Made by a program: the position numbers and the translations under genes
Source of the DNA: Candidatus Cloacimonadota bacterium
GTDB taxonomy: Bacteria > Cloacimonadota > Cloacimonadia > Cloacimonadales > Cloacimonadaceae
Reading direction: 5' to 3'
NCBI GenBank assembly: GCA_023228125.1
Contig: JALOBT010000018.1
Coordinates: 1 to 49,832 of the forward strand
Length of the DNA stretch: 49,832 nt
Part shown: piece after piece, positions 24,289-32,902 of the stretch
Layout of the letters: each line of letters opens with the position of its first letter
Position numbering within the stretch: the first letter of the stretch is position 1
Notes under the pieces: model-generated
Seen by the model: only the letters and a program-made list of their open reading frames with translations
Database searches by the model: none
What the model was told of the DNA's origin: nothing

Positions 24289-25159
24289 TGCTTCCTCCCA
24301 CATATTCCATGAAGATATCTGCCAGCTTGGGCCTGCTATAGATGGCTCCTTGGATCTGAACGCTGGAATCCAGCACCGCACTTACAAAGCCCAGGGCAGT
24401 ATCGATCACTTTGGGTCTGAAGACTTCGAGCTCGGCTCTGCGGTCTGCAGGCAGAGAAACCACATGCAGCCTCTCTTTGAGCTGCTCCACATCTTCATTC
24501 AGGATGATTTTCCCTTCGTCTATAAAGATGATTTCCTGCAAGATATCCTCCACTTCTTCCACCTGATGGGTAGAGATGAAGATGGTGCGCTCCTCGTCGA
24601 AAAACTCGCCCAGGATGGTATTGAAAAACTCCTTGCGGAAGGCGATGTCCAGCCCCAGGGTGGGCTCATCCAGGATCAGGTAACGCACATCCAGCGAAAG
24701 GGTCATCAGCAGATAAAGCTTCGTCTTCATGCCTTTGGAGAGCTTGCCCACCTTCTTGTTCAAAGGCAGATTGCTGCGCGCAAACAGACGTTCGCCACGT
24801 TCGACATTGAAATGCGGATTCAGCGCCCGCACATAATCCCAGCTTTGTTTCACGGTCAGCCTATCGTCCAAACCGCTCACATCCGGGATGAAGGCTACCT
24901 GATTGAAGATCTCATGATCCCCGTGCTTCTGGATAATTCCATCCAGCCAAACCTCGCCCTCATGCTGCAAAAAACCCAGCATACAGCGCATCAGGGTGGA
25001 TTTGCCGGCACCATTTTTGCCTATAAGGCCCACTATCTTGCCCCAGGGCAGAGTGAAAGTTACCTCATCCAGGGCTTTGAACTTGCCGTAGTGCTTGCTG
25101 AGGTTCTTGATCTGATAAGGGGTGGGATTGTTTTCAAAGGTCTTTTCATATAAGGTCAT
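24275..25159 (-). CDS. ABC transporter ATP-binding protein
   Basis: The 294-residue ATPase has Walker A GKNGAGKS at 47-54, signature LSKGMKTKL, Walker B YLILDEPTLGLD and H-loop STHQVEE. A C-terminal extension of about 70 residues follows the ATPase core. It overlaps the GntR gene by 4 nt (ATGA) and the permease by 14 nt. Together the three resemble the YtrABC type of GntR-controlled exporter units, often linked to envelope stress or antibiotic response (family knowledge). The cargo is not evident. Confidence 0.9.
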   Translation of the reverse strand: MTLYEKTFENNPTPYQIKNLSKHYGKFKALDEVTFTLPWGKIVGLIGKNGAGKSTLMRCMLGFLQHEGEVWLDGIIQKHGDHEIFNQVAFIPDVSGLDDRLTVKQSWDYVRALNPHFNVERGERLFARSNLPLNKKVGKLSKGMKTKLYLLMTLSLDVRYLILDEPTLGLDIAFRKEFFNTILGEFFDEERTIFISTHQVEEVEDILQEIIFIDEGKIILNEDVEQLKERLHVVSLPADRRAELEVFRPKVIDTALGFVSAVLDSSVQIQGAIYSRPKLADIFMEYVGGSNETV

Positions 25160-25527
25160 TGTGATCCTCCATAAATATCATTGGTTTTGATGATGATTTC
25201 CTCTTTGGGAATATCGTAACTCCTGGCCAGCCGCAGGGCAGGCTCCAGAGTGTCCTTAATAAAGCTGTCTTTACGGCTCTTGATGATCAGCTCTCTGGCC
25301 TTTGGGGCTACAAAGATCCCGATTCCCCGCTTCTGATAAAGTATGCCTTCATCTACCAGAGTGGTGATTGCTTTGCCTGCCGTGAGTGGGTTGATTCTGT
25401 ATTCTGCGGCCAATATGCGCAAGGATTTCACTTGATCTTCTTCCTTGAGCACCCGTGCCAGAATCTGCTCCTCAATCTGCTGCCTGAGTTGCAGATAGAT
25501 GGGCATGTCATCTTTGAATGTATTCAT
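25156..25527 (-). CDS. GntR-family (YtrA-type) transcriptional regulator
   Basis: The 123-residue protein has an N-terminal winged helix (PIYLQLRQQIEEQILARVL..., recognition part NPLTAGKAITTLVDEGI, wing KRGIGIFVA). Its short C-terminal tail is typical of the YtrA subfamily, which has no large ligand domain. It is the first gene of the exporter operon and presumably represses it. The ribosome binding site (AGAG) is weak. Confidence 0.9.
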   Translation of the reverse strand: MNTFKDDMPIYLQLRQQIEEQILARVLKEEDQVKSLRILAAEYRINPLTAGKAITTLVDEGILYQKRGIGIFVAPKARELIIKSRKDSFIKDTLEPALRLARSYDIPKEEIIIKTNDIYGGSQ

Positions 25528-25577
25528 TGCAATCTCTGTTCTTTTATTTCACCCGGGGCTGTCATGGTGATGTAGTC

Positions 25578-25606
25578 AAGTAATACGGTAGGCCTCTTGG
25601 TGTCAA
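25578..25606 (-). promoter_or_regulatory. Candidate promoter/operator of the GntR-ABC operon
   Basis: On the minus strand TTGACA (25606-25601) is followed after 17 nt by TTACTT (25583-25578). The start codon is about 50 nt downstream. CTTGACACCAAG around the -35 is a small dyad that might serve as the GntR operator. Confidence 0.4.
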
Positions 25607-25725
25607 GAACTTTCTTTGCTTATTTTGAGGTGGAAATCGTAAATGATTTTGAGATAAGGGTTTGAAGGTGTAAAATAAATTGAGAAGCTTGCGAAAGGGC
25701 TGTTGTAGAGATGGCTTCGGTCTTT

Positions 25726-25766
25726 GAGTTTAGGAGGTTTAGGAGGTTTAGAAGGTTTAGAAGGTC
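25726..25766. repeat. 9-nt tandem repeat (GAGGTTTAG)n
   Basis: About four nonamers (GAGTTTAG, GAGGTTTAG, GAGGTTTAG, AAGGTTTAG, then AAGGTCC) run in tandem inside the gap between gntR and glgP. Confidence 0.75.
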
Positions 25767-25953
25767 CATGCCAGATCGTAGTCTATTCTGAATAAAGACT
25801 GGCAACAGGAATCCCAACCCCAAATGCCTTGATGAATGCCGTAGGCCTGGCACTTAAGATAGAATCCCGAACAACCACATATCCTGATGAATGCCGCAGG
25901 TATGGTGGTTCGGATAAAGCGAGTCCGGTAGGACGAAAGGCGAATGCCAATAG

Positions 25954-25973
25954 CCCAGCAGGTTACTGCTGGG
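25954..25973. repeat. Hairpin within the intergenic mosaic
   Basis: CCCAGCAG and CTGCTGGG form a perfect 8-bp stem around a GTTA loop. No T-run follows. Confidence 0.5.
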
Positions 25974-26088
25974 GTGGCTGGCGGATGGATTCCCGAGTCC
26001 GGAACGTATGTGAAGGACGACACCTGATCCCTCAATAGAGAATCCGCCATTATGATCTGGGGTGTATTTGTAAATATAGCTGCGGGTG

Positions 26089-26108
26089 CCTGGCCTTGAA
26101 AGGCCAGG
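26089..26108. repeat. Hairpin within the intergenic mosaic
   Basis: CCTGGCCTT and AAGGCCAGG are perfect complements separated by GA, a strong stem just before the end of glgP on the other strand. Confidence 0.5.
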
Positions 26109-26273
26109 AAATCGTCTTGATCCGTTTGGCGGGCTCGTAGCGTGGGGCTTATCAACCCCCACCTAAAGTCTTTCAAGGCAGATCGTTCAGAGATGCAAAT
26201 TGGTGATTTTGATCTGGCATTTTGCTACTCTCATTGCTATCTTACTATGCCGTCTCGTTGTAGCCTAAAAGGC

Positions 26274-28724
26274 TTAAATCCCCTTCAGATGCCACACCTT
26301 TCTGGCGTAATTCTTCACCGCCTCATCGGCAGAGAAGGGGCCCATACCAGAGATATTTGCCAGGCTCATCTGATTCCAGAGCAGGGGCTTGCAATAAGTG
26401 AGATCCACATCTTTCATCACCCGGATATAATCCGGCAGATCCTTGATCAGGCAATATTCATCTATGCTATGGACCAGGATATTCACCAGGGGTTGGAACA
26501 GCTTGGGAGTAACCGGAGTCAGCTCGCCAGAGTAGATGAAATCCATGATTCTGGACAGTCTGGGATCGGCTTGGGCCAGGTTGTAAGGGTGATATCCTTC
26601 AGCTTTGAGCTGTTTCACTTCATCGGCTTTCATGCCAAACAGGAAGAAGTTTTCAGCTCCTGCGGCCTCTCTGATCTCGATATTGGCTCCGTCCAGAGTT
26701 CCCACCGTGAGCGCGCCATTGAGGCTGAACTTCATATTTCCGGTGCCGCTGGCTTCGGTGCCGGCCAGAGAAATCTGCTGCGAGACCTCTGCTGCGGGCA
26801 TAATCTCCTGAGCCAGGGTAACGCTGTAATTTGGCAAGAAATTCAGGTTCAGCACTGCCGAAAGCTCAGGATCGCGCTGGATATAAAGGCCCAGATGGCA
26901 GATAAAGCTAATAATGAGTTTGGCCACGTGGTAACCAGGGGCAGCCTTTCCGGCAAAGAAGAAGCTGTGGGGATGCACCGTTTTGCCCTCGCGGATCTCA
27001 AAAATCAGATGGATGATGTGCAGGGCATTGAGCAATTGCCTTTTATATTCGTGCAGGCGTTTGGCTTGAAAGTCAAAGATGCTCTGGGGATCCAGCTTTA
27101 TTTGCAGGTCTCTGTGACAATACAGGGCAAAATCCTGCTTGTTTTTCAGCTTCACTTCGGCCAGGTCTTCCAAAAATGCCTGATCTTTTTGCAGAGGGCG
27201 GAGCTTTGAAAGCTTCAGCAAATCTTTTCTCCAGGCCTTGCCTATCGCTTTGTCGATCAAGGTGGAAAGTCTGGGATTGCACATCATCAGCCAGCGTCTG
27301 GGTGTGATGCCATTGGTGATGGCCAGGAATTTCTCGGGCTCCAAATCATAAAAGTCCTTGAATACCCGCTCTTTCAAAATCTGCGTATGCAGCTCGGATA
27401 CTCCATTGACCCGGGTAGAGCCCACAATGGCCAGATTCGCCATGCGCACGGACTTCACGGGCTCTTCCTCTATGATGGACATGCGCCTTATGGTGTCTGA
27501 ATCCAGGCTGAGAGTTGCCAAAAAGCGCTGATTGATCTCATAGATGATTTCCAGATGCCGGGGCAGGACCTTGTGCATGAGATCCACAGTCCACTTTTCC
27601 AGAGCTTCGGGCAGGATGGTGTGATTGGTATAATTACAGGTCTTTTTGGTGATTTCCCAGGCGGTTTCCCAGGGCAGAGCCTTGTTATCCACCAGCACCC
27701 GCATCAATTCTGCCACCGTGAGGGCGGGATGAGTGTCGTTCATCTGAATTGCGGCAAAATCCGGAAGGCGGCGGAAGTCATCAGTTTTCTTCAGAAAACG
27801 GCGCAGGATATCACTGAGGGTAGCAGAGACGCAGAAGTATTCCTGTTTGAGCCGCAGCTCTTTGCCCTGCTCGCTGTTGTCTTTGGGATACAGGACTTTG
27901 GAGATGATCTCAGAATTGTTTTTGTCCGCCACGGCCTGCACGTATTCACCTTCGTTGAAATAGCTCAGGTTAAAATCACGGGTGGATTTTGCGCTAAACA
28001 GACGCAGGGTATTCACATAGTTATTTTTGTAGCCCGGGATCAGATAATCGTAAGCCATGGCCATCACCGCTTCGCCAGACACCCATTTGCGGGAGGGAGA
28101 GCCATCAGAGCGCAGGCTCTGCTCCACATGCCCACCAAAGAGCACGGGATACATTCTCTGGGGATAGGGAACTTCCCAGACGGAGCCGTAGCGCAGCCAG
28201 TTGTCCGGAGTCTCAATCTGTTCACAAGCCTTGATGTGCTGAAAAAAGATGCCATATTCATAGCGAATGCCGTAACCATAGACCGGGATTTTCAGGCTGG
28301 CCATCGCATCCAGATAGCAGGCTGCGAGCCGCCCCAGACCGCCATTGCCCAAGCCGGCATCCCACTCTATGTTGTTGAGCGCAGACAGATCGTAACCTAT
28401 AGCCTGCAAAGCTTTTTTGGCCTGTTGTCCTATATCCAGATTCAGGATGGCGTTACTGAGGCTGCGTCCGATCAAAAATTCAAGGGAAATATAATAGACG
28501 CGTTTGCGCTTCAAGGCATATTCTGAGGCCTGAGTCTGCAACCAATTATCCAGCAGGATTTCCTTGATTACAGTGGCAAAACTGAGGTAGCAATCGATCG
28601 CGCTGGCGGAATGGCGGTCTTTGCCCCGATCAAACTTAAGGTGATATACAAAACGTTTTACGATATCCTGGGTCGTGTTTTCCAGGCGAGTGGTATCAAG
28701 CATTTCAGCAAGAGCTTGTTTCAT
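26274..28724 (-). CDS. glgP: Glycogen/starch (alpha-glucan) phosphorylase
   Basis: The 816-residue enzyme of family GT35 releases glucose 1-phosphate from glycogen. It has RVYYISLEFLIGRSLSNA near residue 75, DAGLGNGGLGRLAACYLDAMA near 121, and the pyridoxal-phosphate lysine in GTGNMKF at about residue 665. Length is typical of bacterial enzymes. A perfect AGGAGGT lies just upstream of the ATG. It is a single-gene unit: the next minus-strand gene is beyond a repeat-rich gap. It implies glycogen storage in the organism. Confidence 0.97.
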   Translation of the reverse strand: MKQALAEMLDTTRLENTTQDIVKRFVYHLKFDRGKDRHSASAIDCYLSFATVIKEILLDNWLQTQASEYALKRKRVYYISLEFLIGRSLSNAILNLDIGQQAKKALQAIGYDLSALNNIEWDAGLGNGGLGRLAACYLDAMASLKIPVYGYGIRYEYGIFFQHIKACEQIETPDNWLRYGSVWEVPYPQRMYPVLFGGHVEQSLRSDGSPSRKWVSGEAVMAMAYDYLIPGYKNNYVNTLRLFSAKSTRDFNLSYFNEGEYVQAVADKNNSEIISKVLYPKDNSEQGKELRLKQEYFCVSATLSDILRRFLKKTDDFRRLPDFAAIQMNDTHPALTVAELMRVLVDNKALPWETAWEITKKTCNYTNHTILPEALEKWTVDLMHKVLPRHLEIIYEINQRFLATLSLDSDTIRRMSIIEEEPVKSVRMANLAIVGSTRVNGVSELHTQILKERVFKDFYDLEPEKFLAITNGITPRRWLMMCNPRLSTLIDKAIGKAWRKDLLKLSKLRPLQKDQAFLEDLAEVKLKNKQDFALYCHRDLQIKLDPQSIFDFQAKRLHEYKRQLLNALHIIHLIFEIREGKTVHPHSFFFAGKAAPGYHVAKLIISFICHLGLYIQRDPELSAVLNLNFLPNYSVTLAQEIMPAAEVSQQISLAGTEASGTGNMKFSLNGALTVGTLDGANIEIREAAGAENFFLFGMKADEVKQLKAEGYHPYNLAQADPRLSRIMDFIYSGELTPVTPKLFQPLVNILVHSIDEYCLIKDLPDYIRVMKDVDLTYCKPLLWNQMSLANISGMGPFSADEAVKNYARKVWHLKGI

Positions 28725-28882
28725 CTTTACCTCCTGAAGGAAGACGTAGCTTTAGAAATAGTTTAATCCACTTCAAGCAAAAACAAAATATAAAGTATTT
28801 TATCTCCTGGCTGCTGCGGGCAGGTTTCCCCGGGTTTTGAACGATCTTTAAGCCCTATATCTTCCCGAAGCTTATTTTTTGA

Positions 28883-28911
28883 TTGACAGAATGTATCTTA
28901 TCTTTTAGTAT
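28883..28911 (+). promoter_or_regulatory. Sigma70-type promoter of the xseB operon
   Basis: TTGACA (28883-28888) and TAGTAT (28906-28911) are 17 nt apart. The -35 sits in a TTTTTTGATTGACA context like the other promoters noted here. The start codon of xseB is 26 nt downstream, with GGGGAGA between. Confidence 0.65.
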
Positions 28912-28937
28912 GCAGCAAAATAGCAGGGGAGATACGC

Positions 28938-29198
28938 ATGAACGATAAAAAAGTGGAAGAACTCAGTTTTGAAGAGGCTTTGAAGGCCTTGGAAGATACG
29001 GTTGACCAGCTTTCGGATAGCTCCACCACGCTGGATCAAACTCTGGTTTTGTATAGCGAAGGGGTAAAATATCTGAATCGCTGCCGGGCCAAGCTCACTG
29101 AAGTGGAAGCCAAGATCAAGCTCATCAGCGCAGGGCTCCCGCCGCGAGCAGAACCCGCAGAGGCAAATCTCTCTTTGGAGGATGATAATGGACATTAA
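28938..29198 (+). CDS. xseB: Exodeoxyribonuclease VII small subunit
   Basis: The 86-residue protein shows the family pattern: SFEEALKALEDTVDQL, then a run with TLDQTLVLYSEGVKYLNRC and a helical end. XseB combines with XseA to degrade single-stranded DNA. xseA is not in the window. It heads an eleven-gene operon and overlaps ispA, an arrangement (xseB-ispA) also known from E. coli. Confidence 0.93.
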   Translation: MNDKKVEELSFEEALKALEDTVDQLSDSSTTLDQTLVLYSEGVKYLNRCRAKLTEVEAKIKLISAGLPPRAEPAEANLSLEDDNGH

Positions 29199-30078
29199 TG
29201 TATTGCTCAAGAAGGATATGAAAGAAAAGCAGGAATTGGTAAATATCGTCTTAGACCGCTATTTACCCCGCAAGGACGAATATCCCAAGGATATACATAA
29301 AGCCTTGCGTTATAGCACCTTTGCCGGAGGTAAACGCCTGCGTCCTTATTTGACCATTCTGGCCTATCAGCTTTACAAGGACAAGGCCGAAATCATCACT
29401 CCCGTGGCTGCGGCAATCGAGATGGTGCATACCTTTTCTCTGATTCATGACGATCTGCCGGATATTGATGACGATGAATACCGTCGCGGCAAAAAGTCCT
29501 GTCATGCTGTTTTTGGAGATGGAGTAGCACTATTGGCTGCTGATTCATTGCTTATCACCGCCTTTGAAATGATCAGTAATTGCGAGCTCAGCGACCGGCT
29601 CAAAGTGCAATTTGTCAATGAACTGGCACATGAAGCCGGCATCAAAGGGCTGATCGCAGGACAGATGGTGGACATCGAATCCGAAGGTAAAAAAGTAGAT
29701 AAAAAGACCTTGAACTTTATTCATACCAATAAGACTGCAAGGCTGATCAATCTCAGTTTACGTTTTGGTGCCCTGGGTGCCAAGGCTCCGGCCAAAGACC
29801 TGAAGATCATCGAAGATTATGGCAATAAGATCGGGATGGCCTTTCAGATCATAGACGATCTGCTGGATATCGAAGGCTCCCAAGCAAAGCTGGGCAAGAC
29901 CATCGGCAAAGACGAGATTCAAGGCAAGGCCACCTTCCCCTCTGTCTTTGGCATCGAAGAAAGCCGCCAAATGGCCGCTGAACTCACCGAACAGGCCAAG
30001 CAGCGCATCGCAATTTTGGGCGATAAGAGCATTAAACTCCGCATTTTAGCCGACTATTTGTTGAACCGTAAATCATGA
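29188..30078 (+). CDS. ispA: Polyprenyl (farnesyl/geranyl) diphosphate synthase
   Basis: The 296-residue enzyme condenses isopentenyl diphosphate with allylic diphosphates. It has GGKRLRP at 47-53, the first Asp-rich motif DDLPD at 88-92, GQMVDIE, and the second Asp-rich motif IIDDLLDIEG near 220. The ATG at 29188 is preferred to 29182 because GGAGG (29177-29181) lies 6 nt upstream. It overlaps xseB by 11 nt and dut by 4 nt. With dxs in the other operon it supports a methylerythritol-phosphate isoprenoid route. Chain length of the product is inferred, not shown. Confidence 0.92.
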   Translation: MDINVLLKKDMKEKQELVNIVLDRYLPRKDEYPKDIHKALRYSTFAGGKRLRPYLTILAYQLYKDKAEIITPVAAAIEMVHTFSLIHDDLPDIDDDEYRRGKKSCHAVFGDGVALLAADSLLITAFEMISNCELSDRLKVQFVNELAHEAGIKGLIAGQMVDIESEGKKVDKKTLNFIHTNKTARLINLSLRFGALGAKAPAKDLKIIEDYGNKIGMAFQIIDDLLDIEGSQAKLGKTIGKDEIQGKATFPSVFGIEESRQMAAELTEQAKQRIAILGDKSIKLRILADYLLNRKS

Positions 30079-30509
30079 GGATCGCTTTTCAAAAGCTGTG
30101 TCCTGCAGCAAAAGCTCCTCAAAGAATGAGCGCAGGAGCCGCTGGATACGATCTTTTCGCCTGCCTTAGCGAAGATATCCGGCTAAAGATCGGGCAAAGA
30201 CTTGCCATTCCCACCGGCCTGGCCATTTCCCTGCCGGAAGGCTATGAAGCCCAAATCCGCCCCCGCAGCGGCCTGGCCTTGAAGCTGGGGCTGGGGGTGC
30301 TGAATTCTCCCGGAACCATAGATAGCGATTACCGGGGCGAAATCAAGGTGATTCTGATCAATCTGGGCACCGAAGCGATTGACATTATTGCCGATATGCG
30401 CATAGCCCAGATGGTCTTCTCCAAAGTGGAGCAGATGGATTTTGTAGAGAGCGAAAACCTGGATGAAACCCTGCGTGCTGATGGCGGTTTTGGCCACAGC
30501 GGGCATTAG
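30075..30509 (+). CDS. dut: dUTP diphosphatase
   Basis: The 144-residue trimeric dUTPase hydrolyses dUTP to dUMP. The conserved motifs are in order: SAGAAGYDL, RPRSGLALK, GTIDSDYRGEIKV with the catalytic Asp, MRIAQMVF, and the C-terminal ADGGFGHSG. It overlaps ispA by 4 nt (ATGA). Length is typical. Confidence 0.96.
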   Translation: MRIAFQKLCPAAKAPQRMSAGAAGYDLFACLSEDIRLKIGQRLAIPTGLAISLPEGYEAQIRPRSGLALKLGLGVLNSPGTIDSDYRGEIKVILINLGTEAIDIIADMRIAQMVFSKVEQMDFVESENLDETLRADGGFGHSGH

Positions 30510-30521
30510 ATTGGAATAAAT

Positions 30522-31424
30522 ATGAAAGACATTAAAAGCAGAATAAAAGCACTGAAAGACAGTAAAAACGCCTTGATCTTGGCGCATAACTATCAAGCCA
30601 TCGAGATTCAGGATTTGGCAGACTACCGCGGGGATTCCTTGCAATTGGCCGTACTTTCAGCCCGGCTGGACAATCCTCTGATCGTCTTTTGCGGAGTCCG
30701 CTTTATGGCCGAAACCGCGGCGATTTTGAACCCAAAATCCAAGATACTCTTGCCCGTGCAGGATGCCGGCTGCCCGATGGCAGACATGATCACCGGAGAG
30801 CAACTGCGCACATTCAAACAAACTCATCCCGGCAGCACTGTGGTCTGCTATGTGAATAGCACTGTGGAAGTTAAAGCCGAAAGCGACATCTGTTGTACTT
30901 CCTCAAATGCGGTGAAGGTGATCCAGTCCGTGCCCATAGGCCACACCGTTCTCTTTGTGCCGGATCGCAATCTGGGCTCTTGGGCAGCCAAACAGACCGG
31001 CCGCAAAGTGATCACCTGGGATGGCTATTGCCCTGTCCATCAATGGGGTTTCAGCAGCGAAGATATTATCAGGATGCGCGCCCAATACCCACATTACCAG
31101 CTTTTGGCACATCCAGAGTGCGATCCCGAGATCGTGGATCAAGCCGATGAAGTGATGAGCACCGGCGGGATGATGAACTACGTGAAAGCCCATGATAAGG
31201 TGATCATCGCCACCGAAACTGGATTAACTGAGTATATGCAGCATATCTATCCCGAGAAAAGCATCGTTACCCTTTCCCCCAAGGCAGTTTGCGCAGATAT
31301 GAAGAAGACGCGTCTGGAAGATGTTCTGGCTGCGCTTGAACATGAGCAATATGAGATCCAGGTGCCTCAGGAGATCGCCCGAAAAGCCAAAATCAGCATA
31401 GACCGCATGCTTGAGCTTTCTTAG
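30522..31424 (+). CDS. nadA: Quinolinate synthase
   Basis: The 300-residue enzyme makes quinolinate from iminoaspartate and dihydroxyacetone phosphate in NAD biosynthesis. The three cysteines expected to bind the [4Fe-4S] cluster are Cys84 (DAGCPMAD), Cys170 (GYCPVH) and Cys257 (AVCADMKKT). Other family segments are LAHNYQ, YVNSTVEVKAESDICCTSSNA and AHPECDPE. GGAA precedes the ATG, 12 nt after dut. nadB and nadC are not in this window. Confidence 0.96.
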   Translation: MKDIKSRIKALKDSKNALILAHNYQAIEIQDLADYRGDSLQLAVLSARLDNPLIVFCGVRFMAETAAILNPKSKILLPVQDAGCPMADMITGEQLRTFKQTHPGSTVVCYVNSTVEVKAESDICCTSSNAVKVIQSVPIGHTVLFVPDRNLGSWAAKQTGRKVITWDGYCPVHQWGFSSEDIIRMRAQYPHYQLLAHPECDPEIVDQADEVMSTGGMMNYVKAHDKVIIATETGLTEYMQHIYPEKSIVTLSPKAVCADMKKTRLEDVLAALEHEQYEIQVPQEIARKAKISIDRMLELS

Positions 31425-31436
31425 GGTGGGATCTAT

Positions 31437-32054
31437 TTGGAGCAATATCCCAAGCTGTGCCTGCCTTTTCCGGATAAAGTAATCCGTCAGGATCCCTCTG
31501 CTCTGGGAGCCTCACGGGCCACGCAATTGCTTTATGACGCTGCCCTTAATGAATTTGAGAATCTGCCTCTGCGGGTGCTGGAATTGGGCTGCGGCAGCGG
31601 AACCTTGAGCATCATGTGCGCTTTGGCCAGACCGCTCTGGCAGATCACGGCGATAGATATCCAGGCGCATCTGATCGAGCTCGCCCAGGCCAATGCCGAG
31701 GCTTGCAAGCTGGAGATCAGCTTTCAGACTCAGGATCTGAGACAGCATCAGGGAGAATATGAGCTCATTTTGGCGAATCCTCCCTGGCAGAAAGTGGGCA
31801 GCGGCCTGATGAGCCCATCCCAGAGCCGCAATCTCAGCCGTTTTGAAGTAGCCTGCAGCTTGGCAGATTTGGTTCAGAGGCTTCAGCTTTGTCTGGCACC
31901 TCTGGGATTTGCGCTCGTGATCTATCCAGAGTCCCGAATAGTGGATCTGAACACCAGCTTGGATAATACTTTACTTGACATAAAAAAGCAATACAAACAC
32001 AGTGGCAAAAATACTTATGTAATCTCGCTGATACAGCATAGGAGAGACTTATGA
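31437..32054 (+). CDS. Class I SAM-dependent methyltransferase (TrmN6-like)
   Basis: The 205-residue protein has AdoMet motif I LELGCGSGT (48-56), an acidic strand end TAIDIQAH, and the NPPW tetrad at 114-117 that marks amino-methylation (N6-adenine, or protein glutamine). It resembles the small tRNA adenine methylases such as TrmN6/YfiC, but the target is not certain. The start is a TTG at 31437 with AGGGTGGG upstream; no better in-frame start is apparent. It follows nadA by 12 nt and overlaps the next gene by 4 nt. Confidence 0.75.
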   Translation: MEQYPKLCLPFPDKVIRQDPSALGASRATQLLYDAALNEFENLPLRVLELGCGSGTLSIMCALARPLWQITAIDIQAHLIELAQANAEACKLEISFQTQDLRQHQGEYELILANPPWQKVGSGLMSPSQSRNLSRFEVACSLADLVQRLQLCLAPLGFALVIYPESRIVDLNTSLDNTLLDIKKQYKHSGKNTYVISLIQHRRDL

Positions 32055-32902
32055 AAAACCGATTTTATCTGATCGTAATACTTGTGACCCTGCTGTTTGG
32101 AGCATGGACCTACCTGGAGCATAGGGTAGTACAAAGCCTGGCTCAGACTTATGAGGAATTAGCCCGTTTGCCCATCTATACCTATGTGAATGACACCAAT
32201 TTGGTCTCCCCGCTCCTGGAAAAGCTGCGTCAGATTCCGGATCTGGACAGCCTCAAGCATGAGACCGGATTTCAGGCCGCCCAAGAGCTGATCACGGCCT
32301 ACGATCTGCCTTTGGACGAAAATATGATCGCGGATTACCGTTTCCCGGATCTGATCACCATCACTTTTCCGCCCTCGGCAAAAGGGATTGCGGCCAAAAC
32401 CGAGACGATGAAGCTTTTAAACGAACATCTGCCCGAAGAGAATATCGATAGTCAAAGTGCTGCCTATGATAGGCTGCTGCATTCCCTGGAGCAGCAAAAA
32501 ACACAAAGACAGGGCTACACCTTCCTTATGGGCATGATCATGTTCATCCTCTTAGGCAGAGGTCTCCCCTTGATTTTTGAGCAAAAGCAATATCAATGGC
32601 AAGCGCGCAAATCCCGCAATGTGGTAGATATGATGCGTCTGAAAAAGAGCAGATTAAAGCGCACTTTTCTGCTGATGATCTTGCCTGTAGCTTTGGTGAC
32701 CCTGGGTTATTACGCCCTGGGTTATTTCAAGCTTTTGGAAAGCTCTAACCTGTGGCAGTTTTTTGCCTATATGGGGCTAATCAGTGTTCTGAGCAGCCTG
32801 GTACATTATTTTGCCTTCAGAAAATATGAACAGGATGATATTCTAAGCCAGCCCTTGCCCGCAGTCCAGCCTGCAGACACCCCGGAAGAGCCCAATGCGT
32901 AA
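32051..32902 (+). CDS. FtsX-like four-helix membrane protein
   Basis: The 283-residue protein has one N-terminal membrane helix (5-25), an extracytoplasmic domain (26-150), and three more helices (about 155-175, 207-225 and 238-256). This is the topology of FtsX. The extracytoplasmic domain also carries an FtsX-like pattern: VYxND...LLEKLRQIPD, then FPDLITITFPP. No FtsE-type ATPase adjoins it; the ABC ATPase at 36245 is of a different type. It overlaps pgsA by 8 nt. I am only moderately sure of the FtsX link; otherwise it is an unknown membrane protein. Confidence 0.5.
   Translation: MKNRFYLIVILVTLLFGAWTYLEHRVVQSLAQTYEELARLPIYTYVNDTNLVSPLLEKLRQIPDLDSLKHETGFQAAQELITAYDLPLDENMIADYRFPDLITITFPPSAKGIAAKTETMKLLNEHLPEENIDSQSAAYDRLLHSLEQQKTQRQGYTFLMGMIMFILLGRGLPLIFEQKQYQWQARKSRNVVDMMRLKKSRLKRTFLLMILPVALVTLGYYALGYFKLLESSNLWQFFAYMGLISVLSSLVHYFAFRKYEQDDILSQPLPAVQPADTPEEPNA

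Larger units (their letters stand above)
25528..26273. other. 746-bp intergenic stretch of degenerate repeats and hairpins
   Basis: No protein frame is convincing. From 25770 the sequence is a mosaic: GATGAATGCCG occurs at 25831 and 25886, and a related GAATGCC at about 25942. It also holds strong hairpins (25954-25973, 26089-26108) and a GTGGGG...CCCCCAC pair at 26142-26162. It looks like worn copies of intergenic repeats; a structured RNA is possible but not shown. Confidence 0.5.

Noticed and set aside
24176..25153. 325-residue plus-strand reading frame
   Set aside because: It is the antisense of the well-supported ABC ATPase gene and has no family features.
26142..28526. Long plus-strand frames opposite glgP (355 and 323 residues)
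   Set aside because: They are antisense shadows of glycogen phosphorylase, which has all motifs and a perfect ribosome binding site.
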